Positions 36,901 to 47,500 of a stretch of DNA of 64,000 nt are shown one piece after another. Below the pieces are notes generated by a model. That model saw only the letters and a list, made by a program, of their open reading frames with translations, was not told the DNA's origin and searched no databases. A program made the position numbers and the translations under genes. This DNA is from Neospora caninum Liverpool (taxonomy: Eukaryota; Apicomplexa; Conoidasida; Eucoccidiorida; Sarcocystidae). The stretch covers positions 4,157,797 through 4,221,796 of the forward strand of contig NC_018394.1 in NCBI RefSeq assembly GCF_000208865.1, written 5' to 3'. Each line of letters starts with the position of its first letter. The first letter of the stretch is position 1.

Positions 36901-37789
36901 GCGAGTCGAGAGCACGGAAATCCGCTTGCTTCTCCTTGCCTTTCGCTGTTTTTTATCGGGACGCAAGTGCGTTGTTGTGTGCGCAGGAGCATTTCTATGT
37001 GGCAGGCGTTCGGATCGAGGAAATCCAGGTAGCATTCGTCAATATGTTGACCCAGGTGCGTCTTGCCGTCCTGGCCCCTCGGCAGAGGAGAGTCCCGCAC
37101 CAGCAAACTCTCCTGGTTATTGGGAGCATGGCGCATGCAGGTGAAGATGGCCATTGAAACACAGATATGAACGGTTCAGAACAAGGATAGAGTTGTCGAC
37201 ACGAGAGACGTGGTCGCGCGGCCCCGACGCTTTGCCCGAGCTTGCGCGTGCGCCACTGGACTTGGTCTTCTTTTCCGTTCAGGTTGAGATTCTCTCGTAT
37301 GCTCAACGGGTTGCGTTTTCCATGGTATACAACCCGGATGTGATCAAACGCGGCGATCTTCTCCCGCAGTTCTTCGTGGAAGTGAGCACTTCCGTGGCAT
37401 ACGAACAGATGGGGGCGGGGTGAAAATCGACGTCGTGTGCACTCACATTCCACTCGGTTGATTTCCGCCCACGAGCCGGGTGCGAAGTTTTTTCGTTCTC
37501 TATCCGGAATCCTGCCTGTGTTCGTGGCTACGGTTCCAAGCAAACGACACGGTAGAAGCCGCTTTCTGCTGTATATACACATGGTCGTGTAACGTTTACC
37601 ACCTGTCCGCCTTTGAAAAATGTGTCTGACAGTCGAGGGGGAGTTTTTAAGTACCCGGTAGCCCTTCACGAAGCGTTTCTCTTTTGCCAATGTCCACGCT
37701 TTCAGGAGCTCTTTGCGCTTGCCAAGGACTTTGAAGTGCCGGTCCCTCCCGAAGACGCTGCTCTTGTGAATTTCGCGGTTTCATCGTGA
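30938..37789 (+). CDS. WS/DGAT-type acyltransferase (wax ester synthase/diacylglycerol acyltransferase family)
   Basis: Twelve exons: 30938-31216, 31855-32102, 32838-33231, 33399-33605, 33916-34140, 34675-34784, 35265-35360, 35477-35774, 36354-36512, 36987-37055, 37283-37381 and 37706-37789, about 755 residues. Exon 1 encodes a hydrophobic segment (about 28-80) likely to anchor the enzyme in a membrane. The acyl-CoA acyltransferase motif HHxxxDG appears as DHSIGDG at about 296-302 (FRVDHSIGDGVSLVQ): the second, catalytic histidine is kept and the first is Asp. Downstream, PLVSLAFVKSIRQAAGVPLN and DVFLAAFAGAIRR match the conserved core, and HSFVFANVPAYP with EILSYAQRVAFSMVYNPD matches the C-terminal domain. 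The family makes wax esters or triacylglycerol from acyl-CoA. The start of exon 4 is unsure: the strong acceptor at 33334 breaks the frame, the weaker one at 33398 keeps it. The substrate cannot be read from sequence. Confidence 0.88.
31361..31472. repeat. 25-bp tandem repeat, about 4.5 copies
   Basis: The unit agcggactcagctacgttga plus tagac repeats at 31361, 31386, 31411 (one base short) and 31435, with a partial copy from 31460. Copies are otherwise identical. The array lies in intron 1 of the acyltransferase gene. Confidence 0.95.
31544..31597. repeat. 18-bp tandem repeat, three copies
   Basis: The unit cgtacatacctccgaatt occurs at 31544 and 31562 exactly and at 31580 with changes at its 3' end. 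It lies about 70 bp beyond the 25-bp array, in the same intron of the acyltransferase gene. Confidence 0.9.
32345..32549 (+). other. organelle-type SSU rRNA fragment within an intron (likely nuclear mitochondrial insertion)
   Basis: Positions 32496-32537 match the universally conserved 900-region of small-subunit rRNA: aaactcaaaggaattgacgg, then a gtgctcgcac stretch, then aagcggtggagc. Eukaryotic cytosolic SSU differs at several of these sites, so an organellar source is likelier. Apicomplexan mitochondrial rRNAs are naturally fragmented, and coccidian nuclear genomes carry many short mitochondrial DNA insertions. Upstream sequence from about 32345 is AT-richer than its surroundings and includes a block shared with 42883-42931. 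The fragment sits in intron 2 of the acyltransferase gene. The exact ends and whether the source is mitochondrion or apicoplast are not certain. Confidence 0.7.
32370..32418 (+). repeat. dispersed 49-bp block, copy 1
   Basis: This block, containing gcgacccagaactgtataac, matches 42883-42931 at 44 of 49 positions in the same orientation. It is next to the organelle-type rRNA fragment in the acyltransferase intron 2, which suggests a common organellar origin. Confidence 0.85.
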
Positions 37790-40700
37790 AAGGCGTTTGC
37801 CCTTCCTGTTCGATTCAGAGGAAACATTCCGCGCGTCTCAAAGAGCTCGCGGTACATACACCGTCAGGCACATCCCTGACTCGCCGCTCTTTCTCTGTCG
37901 CGTTTTCTAGCTGGCTGGGCTTTGCTAGCTCGTGTATCTGGCGACGCATCACGCGCGCTACTCCGTGAATGCACCATGGGGGTTGCGGTTCCTTTCTAAA
38001 AAGCCCTAGACACACCGTGCAGCTGATCCAGGAAGGCGTTGTCGCTATGTGGTAACGCGACGTCTTTCGGTGTGAGGGGATAACGCGTTCTGAGGGAAGC
38101 TCGCATGCTGCAGCTTCGGGCCACGGTGACCCCGCGCCAGTTTCCGGGGAGTCTCTTCAGCGGAGGCCTGTTGGCCTTCAGCGGATGGCGCACTTTCCGT
38201 TCCGTCCTAATTTGTCGCAACGTCCCCGTTGGACGGACTGCGTCTGCCACGAGAATAGCCCCTCGTTACGGCGCAGGACGGCTCCTGGAGCGAAATTGTG
38301 GGGTTCACAGGAGAGCACATTTTGGTTTTGCGTCGACGCGAGACCGCAAACTGCATAGAACACTGACATTTGTTGTTTTGTCTACAAATGAAGACTAGAC
38401 ACTTTTTTACCTTTTTCCCCCTACGGTTAATGCAGCATCGCTGTGTGGAGTTGCACTCAGTGGGAACCCGCAGCTCTTCCAAAATCTGAAGATGTTGGAT
38501 CGTATGTGTGAAGAAATCAAGAACACGGTACCGTTGTGTTCAAACAGTTTGACACGTGGCATGCGCGCGCGCTTCCGTGTTGGCTTCTTCTCGGCTGCGC
38601 TGTACGTGCACCTCGCGGGTAAAGCTTTTCTTGGAGCATTTCGTATGCCGTGCGTCTGGCAGACTGTTTTTAAGTGGGCGATGCGACTCGAAAGACGTCC
38701 GATGCACGGCAGGGTGCCCGGAGTTACCCCAAGTGTGGGTTCGATCTTATTGATCAGATTCAGAGTTTACCGAAGATCGGTTGCACAACACGGACAACGA
38801 GGGAAGGAAAGCGAGAGGATTTCAGTCTCGTTCACCCGGTTGCACCGTCACATCTGCACTTGCACAGCACGAGTTGTTGAATTCCGTCGAATCGAGCCGT
38901 TGAGCCGAGCCGCCTTCGCCCATTTCTCGGGTTGTCCGTGGAGGCTTGGTTTCGTCGTGACTCATGTTTTCACGGGGCCCGAAGGAAAATCCCGCCTGTC
39001 CGGCCTTGTGTAAAATATACATCATTCTGCGCTATCTCCGTTGCGCGAGCTCGACCGCCAGGACTTACTGGGATGCTGGGAAGCGATAAAATCTGCGTAG
39101 GAGCGAATTATACATCGCTTTGAAACTGAGGAAGCAGATTCTGATCTGCCTCCCCTTCCACCTGCTCGAATGCTTGCATACGCTCTTGTCTGTGTCGCTT
39201 GGACCGCCACAATGCCCGAAATGCCCACTCCTCAGATCCCCAGGATTCGGACGTGCGCATATCCTAGTCTACACAACTGGGTGTGTACATGCCTCCCTGG
39301 TGGGAGTCATCTTCGCCCATGCTGCTCTCAATCTGCCGCTCCCGAAACTGCGGGTACTGTAAATATCAACGGGATAATGCTGGGGAGTCTCTCTCAGGGT
39401 TATTCTATGCTTAATTGAGTCCACATTGTCCAGCAAGACTTCTTGTTACCTCCTGTTCACCATGCACACATGCCAATTTTCTGCCGCACAGAAGACATTG
39501 TTGCGGTACTGGCTTCGCGTGCTACGAACTGGGATTTCCGGTGCAGACTGATCCGGACAGTGTCCTCTCTGGTTCACTCGCTTGCTCAAAGAAGTGTGCT
39601 TTACGATCGAGAGAATGGGGGCTTTCACTTGTTGACCACTTAGGGACAGTGAGTTGACTGTTTCGCACAGCTGCTTCAACCGAGCACAACTTATCAGGAT
39701 TGCGGCACCGGTCACTTGTTACCTAGGAAGAATGAATGAGTGTACGCGTCAGCACTTGGTAAGACAGTTTTACACTGCCTTCGCTCTTGAGGAGTTGTGC
39801 ATCTCTTACGACAACCTAGACTACAGGGTAGGGTGGTAGTTTTTGGGTAGCTTCACTGGTGCGTCTTCTGCCGCCAGAGCCAAGCACCTCAAGAGTCGTT
39901 GTCGATTGGCGTGTTAGGGTGACCTCAGCCTGCACGACCTGCAAAGAAACCACACAGAGCGCAAGATAGGAATCACGGGAAAAAAGCGACGGATCTTCTG
40001 AACAGAGTCGTCGCTGCACGTCAGCAAGAGGGCCGAGATGGCGACAAGGCTAACGTAGAGGGGCGGGACCCTCCAATCAACACATCGAGCGTAGACGAAA
40101 AAGTCCACCAAGTGCCTTTCACAAGCCTACGCAGGAATCAAGTCCTTGGTCTTACACCACTCGAGGCCTGTTGACGCGGCCGAGTCGTCAACCAGGTGTT
40201 TAAGTGGCGTCAAAAGAGGACAGAGACCCAGCTTGCGACTTCGTAAAACGCACGGCGCATGCTTTTTCGCAACTGCCTTACCTGAACTGTCGAGATCGCT
40301 GAAGGAGTGCTTCAAATCCCAGCGAACGGAAAGCGCCCGGTTTTTTCCGGACAGTGTGTGTGGTACCCCCCCCCCCCCCCCCATCCAGGCGGTTGTACCG
40401 TCGCTCCCCTTTTTACGTCTCTTTCCCTCCGAGTCTGTCTGCGTGAGCGGTTTTGTCCATCTTTGTGCTTCTCGCGGATAGTACATCCAGCTTTCTGTCG
40501 CATCTGTCTGTAGCTTTTTCTGAGGAAGGACTTTCACCGGTTTGAACTACGGAGAAAGTACGCGGTTTGGAGTCCGCGGTGCTGGTGGGCCACAGCAAAG
40601 CGATTTGTGTCTCCTCTGTATCGGCCGCTAACCTTGGACGCCTCAGTCGAGAGTGTACGGCTTCAACAGCATTTTTTGTGTCACCAGCCATGTCTGAATC

Positions 40701-41546
40701 TTCAAGATGCGTCTTCTGAGAACCCGGCTCTGACATCTTGCCCCTGTTTTATCCTTCCGCAGCGTCGGAAGCGGTGCGACTGAACCCACGACAAGCTTGC
40801 ATGCAAACAGCTATAACGGCATCCGCGCGCCGACCAACAGGCGACATCTGGAGACACCTAGCATTTTCCCGCGGCTGGTTCTTGAAAAAAGAGGTTTTTT
40901 CTTGAGACGACCAGTGTCTTTTTCTTTTCTGCACGAGGGCGAGCCTGTGCACCGCTCATTCGTCTTGGAGCCGGAGTGTGCCGTTCCGTCGCCTCAGCAG
41001 TACACAGAGATGAGCGCAGCACATACACGCGGGACACACACATTTCGCAAGAGCTTTGTAAACTTCAGAGAGCCCGCCGGGTGGTTCACTCGGTCACCTG
41101 CCGAAGTTAAGCGGACACTTGAGGGGCTACTGCGCGGGCATCTTCGAGTTAACAGGCCCGACCGGCTAGGTGCGAAGCTTCTCTTGCTCGAAATCGGTCG
41201 TGTCGACTGCCGAGGTCGAGGACGCGTGCTGGACGCAGCATGCGCCACGCAGCTCGGCCCGCTGCAAGGATGAAGTTCACTGACTCTCAACTCCATCGCG
41301 GCGACGGCTGTACCGTTTGCGTGCCTCGGAGGCGGGGCCAAGGACCTAACCCCTTTCGCGCCCCCACCGAGCAGTCTTGTGAATTCGCGTCGCCAGCCCG
41401 CCATGGCCTGCGGCACTGATCGTCCGGCGCTGACTCGTGTCCAGATGGTGCCTGAGCATTTCTGCACTTGCGCAGGAATCTCCGCCGACCCTTTGCGTTT
41501 CGGACGCACATGAACGCTGCAGCCAGGTCGGACGCTGCGAGACGTG
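37790..41546. other. intergenic between acyltransferase and SUVH-like genes
   Basis: This 3.8 kb contains the 3' flank of the acyltransferase and the 5' flank of the SUVH-like gene. The longest frames (173 codons plus at 38492-39013, 171 codons minus at 40994-41509, 158 codons plus at 40797-41273) overlap on opposite strands and show no domain or splice support. A homopolymer tract of 17 C lies at 40366-40382. Confidence 0.4.
40366..40382. repeat. poly-C tract (17 bases)
   Basis: An uninterrupted run of 17 cytosines. It lies in the noncoding region upstream of the SUVH-like gene. Its length should be treated with caution because such runs are prone to sequencing error. Confidence 0.9.
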
Positions 41547-44500
41547 ATGGAGCTGCCGGTACCGTTCCCCGTGTCCAGCTGCCTAACACCAAGATGGGTA
41601 GGGACGGTCTCTGCTGAGAACGGTGGGCGGCGCAGACATGCACAGCCCTGTTTTCAGCATCCGTCGCCGTCACTGTCACTGTTTGGTGCCCGCCCTCGGT
41701 CTTCGCAGATCCACCGGCCTTTGAGGGCGGATTTTTCGAAAAGCAGAGAAACTCCCGGGCACGAAGCCCCTACGCTCCAGCGCAGCTCTTGCGCCTCACC
41801 TCAAAGCGACAGGACCGCTCGTTCCAACACCCACCGTCGGACGTGTCTGCACGATGCGGCAACTCGCAAAGGTCCGGAGCTCAAGACGTTTCGCGAGGGG
41901 GAAGAAACTCGAGGGGAACATTTCCCTTCTTGGGTCGAAGACCGCAGGCATGCCGCACCTGCGGATCAGACTCGGGAACGTCGCTTCCGTCCGGGCATCA
42001 AACGAAGGCGGGAAGGCGCGAGCAACTACAACCGTGTCCTCTCTGTTGCATTGCGATCCCTTTACGCTGAGGCGGCGACCTGCCAGTACCCTCAGTACTC
42101 ACCGCTGAGGCCGCTTGCCTCATACAGATGTACAGTGCTGTCAAGAAGGGACGGTACGTCGTTCCTCTGTCGCTCGTCTCGCGAATCCTCTGTGACTTGC
42201 TCACCGCCTCGTCGCTCGTCGACGAGCTCATCTGATGGAGTGAGCGTCTGTTCCCCACCTGCCGTTGAAGTCGTCGAAATTCTGGATGACCCCGAGGAGG
42301 CGGAGAATCAGGAAGAAGCGGCGGACGGCGTCGCTGTTATTCTCAGCGACCCAGACAGCGAAGAGGAGGAGGAGCGTCTGCGTCAGCTTCAGAAGTTGTT
42401 CAAGGAACACTGCCGTCGAAGGAGGCTGCGAGGGGAGCAGAACGAAGCGAGAGAACCCACGTGCGACTCTGGAAAAGGGGGGAAAGTCTCCGACCGCGTC
42501 GAGGAAATCGGGGAGAGATGCCTTGACATGGAGAGGGGAGTGGAAGAGTACGAGGACTTCTTTCAGCTCAACGCGGACGAAAAGGCCCTTTGGCTGGCTC
42601 TGAAGTTCATCCACCTCTACCAGCGGTAAGCAGAACTGGAGAAGAGCGCCCTATTGCATCCACCGGGTCTTCTGTGGTTCCTTCGACGCTTTCCGTGACC
42701 GAGCTCTTTCCGTCTTCAATCGAATGAGGCTTCTCTCCTTGCTTCTGCTGCTGCTACCCCTTCGGTGGCCAGATCAACCGCGCCGTCTTTCGTGCGCTTT
42801 TCCAAGGGTCTAGACAGCTGGACGCTCGTGATCAGCGACTTGGACCTTGCCGCGCGTCGTATTGGGGGCTCTGCTCACAGATGATCGGCGACCCAGAACT
42901 GTATAACTCAACTCGAAGAAACGGAGACATTACAGTACCTAGGATACACTACAGTATATCTAGGAAACATTATAGTATATCTAGGAAACATTATAGTGCT
43001 AGGATAATACTGAATATGACAGGGCGTGTCCGCGTGGAGACTCCTGAGAAATGCTGCATGCGAGGGACTTTCGCTGGCCTCGCAGGTTTTCACAGTTGCA
43101 CGAACTTTACTGCCGGTTTCCTTCTCTGCCGTCGCCGCAGTTCGCTTGGCTACCCACAGCGGCGTTTCGGGCTACGCGACGGGTATGCTTTTGGCGGTCG
43201 TCCGACTTGTGGGATGTGTAAAACACAAGCAGTCGTCTAAAACAGGGAACGTGGGCCGGCGCAGAACAGGAAGAATGCAGGAGCGGAAATACAGGAGAGA
43301 GTGCCGTGTGGGGTAGCGAAGTTGAATATCCTTTTTGGTGTTTTGTTCATTCGCCAGCTGCACGGAGAAGGTCGCGACACCTGGTACGATGAGCCGCTCT
43401 CTACGAAAGATGAAGGAGACGGTCGAGAATCTCTTCCCTTCCAACGTCATAGGGCCGGGCAGTCTGCGCCTCATGCCCGGTTTCAGGTGCGTTTCTGTTT
43501 ACACAGCCAAAAAACCGGAGACGTCTGCGTCGATGGCAAAAGGCACGCGATCCCTCACAGCCCCTGATGCCCTCAGTTCTCCACGCCGTGTGGGTTATCA
43601 GGTGGTCCGACACACGGCCTTTCCTTCCAGTGCCGGTGTCATCTCAGCACCTAGCTTGCGAAGCAAGCGCGCCGCTGTCTTCTTCCCGCTTCGGCCGTGC
43701 GTTTGTGGTCAGAGGTAGACAGTCGCATACCTCGAAGGCAAGCGTTCTTGCGTTCCCACACGCACCATGTGCGCTACGACGCTGGTTCTGTCCTGCACAC
43801 GCTGTGGTCTTTCAGATGTCTATACACTGGCCAACTGAGCGCCGTTGGGCTGCACTGCGCATTCAACGACCGCATGTGCATCGGACATGATGATGAGAGT
43901 CTGCGTAAGTTTCCTCTCTGTTCATCTGGATTGAAACAACCGTAGCCGTTGGAGGCTTGTGTTTGCGACCAGCCGCTTCAGCTGAACTGGGGCTGGCATC
44001 ACATCAGCCTGTGAAGGCATTTCCCACAGCGATTTGGTAGTGACGTTATAATGGCCAAGGTTGCAACCCACTGCTCGCATGCGGTCGGTCTTACGGGTTG
44101 TCACCGGACGGTCGAATCCCTTTTGAGCGGCCGAAAAGGCGTATGCTACAGAGTTGAACGCGGCGCAGCCCTCTGGGTCAGCGCACGGTTTCTCTGCTTC
44201 TGTGGTGATCCTTTTCCTCCCTTCTGCCTCAGCCACCGTGACGTCGCTGCTGCTTAACGATGACCGCATTGAGGACAACAATGATATCATCATTGTGTAC
44301 GGAGAGGAAAACGACGGGAAGGGTTACGGCGCATATCCCGGCGTAAGTCCGTCTCGCGCGCGCGGTCACTAGTCGGCATACCACGCAAATATCCACCCGA
44401 TTTTCCGCGAACTCTGTTTTTCAACGGGAAGAAAGCAACCTTGCGACTCTCCTTTTATTCCGGCTCAAGCTTAGGTGGGAGACGGCGAGCATCCCAGCGT

Positions 44501-47500
44501 GATCTTGGTCTCAAGTGTTCTGAAGCGACACTCTTGGTTGAGCGTGCGGTCTTAGAAGAGTGATGTCTGCGGTATCCCTCCGACCAACGATGACTTCCTT
44601 GTGGACGCCCTGTTTATCCCGGCGAACGGATGTTGCCCAAGAGACGCGTCGGTTTTTGCATGGGACTTCTTTTGTGGCGCAGGACCAGATGCTGTTTATC
44701 GGCGGGACGAATACGCGGAACTACTCGCTGTGGAATGCGTGGAAGCTGGAATACCCCGTACGCGTGGTTCGCGGCTACAAGTGCAAGTCAAAGTGCGCTA
44801 TTTCTCGCCTTTCTTCTCAGAACCCCGCGTCCCACTGTGCAGATCACGAAGAGTCACTGCTTCAGCGGGGTCTTCGCCACGGGAGCTTTGGGTTTGTGGG
44901 AAGTGACGCTTGCCCCTCCCGCAATGCTGGTTTTCGATGTGCACGGCACTGACTTCTGTTCGTGTGGTCTCCCGTGTCTATATCGCGTGAAGAATGCTCG
45001 TTTGCTCTCCACTTTTTCTGTGGTTACCACGGCCTCGATCCCCACCTGATCTCGAATTCGTCTTTCCCCTGGCCAGTCCCGAAAGAGTGAAGCGACACAC
45101 GACGGAGACAGGGACACCAACAACGGGCCGGACGGAGCAGCTGGCCGAGGTCTGCTGACTCCTGTTTGCTGCTCAGGTTGTTGCGTTGTCCATATGTGGG
45201 TGCGCAGATTGCGAGAACCTCGCTTTCTGGGTTCAGTCAGTCACGGTGGAAGTGTCTAGGTGCCGTTGTGGGACGCGTGCTGTGCAAACAAGTGAGCGGT
45301 TTGAAGACGGTTCCCTCTCCTTCTCTCAGGTATGCCCCCAGTTTCGGCTTTCGTTATGACGGCCTCTACCGCGTCGTGGAGATGCTGGCAGACTCGAACA
45401 ACTCCCCGAGTGCTTTTCACCGACCTTCTCGTTCACCTGCGTCTGCTGCCTCGCCGTCGTCCTCGGACACAGGCGATTCCCGTGTGCGTCGGCCTCTTTC
45501 GCGGCGACGGCCCGTTGATCCCGTTTCTCCGGGACAGGACGCGCCTCTCTCTCGGAGAGCCGACCGCGGCGCGAGCGATAGACCCATCGCCCCAGCGTGG
45601 GAGCAGACCGAGACTGAGATTCGGAAAGAGCGTCCGAGAACCGCAAAGACCGAAAACTGCGACAGCGCTTTTCCCCCTGCGATTCTGCCGTCGATGCGCC
45701 CGTGGCTGTCTCCGTTTTCCGGAAGAGGCGCTGCCGACCCTGCACGGCCGCAGGGGGTGTCTCCGACTGTTTCCGATGGGGAACAGCCGCAACCCCCCTC
45801 GGGTTCCACGTCTCGGTCACTCTCCTTTTCTCGCCTGGCTGCAGTGTCTCCGGAGTCATCTGACCCAGATGGAGACTCCGACGCGTCTTCCGCCCGCCGT
45901 TGCGCAACACTTGCTCGCGGGCGTGACGACCCCGCGAGAAAGTATTCCCTGGGCGGAGCACGGCAGCCGTGGGTGCGTCAGGGCACCGGAGAGCAGGCCG
46001 CAGATTCCGCCCGCGAAAAGGCCAGCGCAGCCATCGAAGCGTGTTCGCACAGTCCAAGTTTAGCACAGTCTTTTCTCTTCCGAAACAGTACCCGCCGCTT
46101 TCCAGATGGCGGGGAAGTTCTTAGAAATGTAGGAACTGTGGACTCGGGAAGGCGCTCCGCGGGAGCGGCTTCAACGCCCTGGTCCCATTCTGTCTCCCCT
46201 GAGTCGCCGTCTCCATCTCGCCGGCAGCGACGAAGGGCATGTTCTAGCCTCGAGTCGCCTTCGACTGTTTCGGCGCGGCAGTCAGTACTCTCAGGCCGCT
46301 CCAGTTTCTCGGACGCGGCTGCCTCTCGGGGCGGAACCTCGTCCAGCGAGAGTCGCCGACCGACGTCTCCGGTTCCGACGCAGAAACCAGGCTTATGGAG
46401 CGAAGGGGAGCACAGCAGTTCTCGTGGGCCTTTCGGGTCTGCTGCCGTCTTTGAGAAGCTAGAGAAGGAACCCGTCAATAGCCCCCGCAGCACGCCCGAG
46501 CAGGGCAGTCCTTCTGGCGGCGGAGCTGCGGCGGGCGGCCCATACGGGAAGCGAGAGCGGCAGCAACTCGAAGGAAGACGAATCTACAAATTTGTGCTGG
46601 TGTCCATACACCGGGACATCTATTTGGCTCCGGAATCCAAGCTGCCAGACCGAGATATCGCGATTTTCAGCCACCACGTCTTTGAGGACGACAAAGGACT
46701 CAAGTAAGGAACGTTCGTCTCGCTACCTCGCCAAAACAGAGAGGCCTTCTCTGTGCTGGCCTCACTTCTGCACAGTGACTTGCTTTTGCGACGCTGGGGG
46801 GATAGAGTATTTTCGACGAAAGGAAAGCCTAGACAATACACACGTGGGCGTGTATACGCGGAACATGATATATCTGTAACTATGCAGACCGAAATATATC
46901 TACTTGTAGAGTGTTGAACAAGCATGCGTGGTGGCGGAAATCGGAAGCGGAGAGAGGCACACGCGTCTTCGTCTTTCCGGTCGCGGTGGGAACTGAGCGG
47001 TCGTAGACGGGCGTCTCAAGGACCGTGCTGCCATTATCCCCAGGAAAGTGAAAGCCCTGGCACACCACCAGTACCGCGCGCACTACAAGATCCAAGAGCA
47101 ACTGCAAGCTTCGCTGCCAACCTTCAGCCGATCTACTAAGGTGGTTCAGGTGCGCGATCCAGTCTCAAAACCTAACGAGCGTACAAAAGCTAGGGGGGTG
47201 CGAAACACGGAGACACAGAGAAGCGTGAAGGGTAACGGCAGCAGCGAGAACCCGCATGACAAACCTTCTGCCTCTTTCTCGCGCCAAAAAACCGGCTGCT
47301 ACATCCGTCGGTTAACCATGCTTCCACAAGCGAAGGCAAAGTTTTACGTACACCCGCCAGCGGACCTCCATGTATGTATACATAGGTGTAGTTGTATAAA
47401 TATGTATATATATATCTATAGATATATAGATAGATAGATAGATAGATATGCTTGCATGGAACTGTGTTATTCCGCCGCCATGCGATACGCTGCACGAGGC

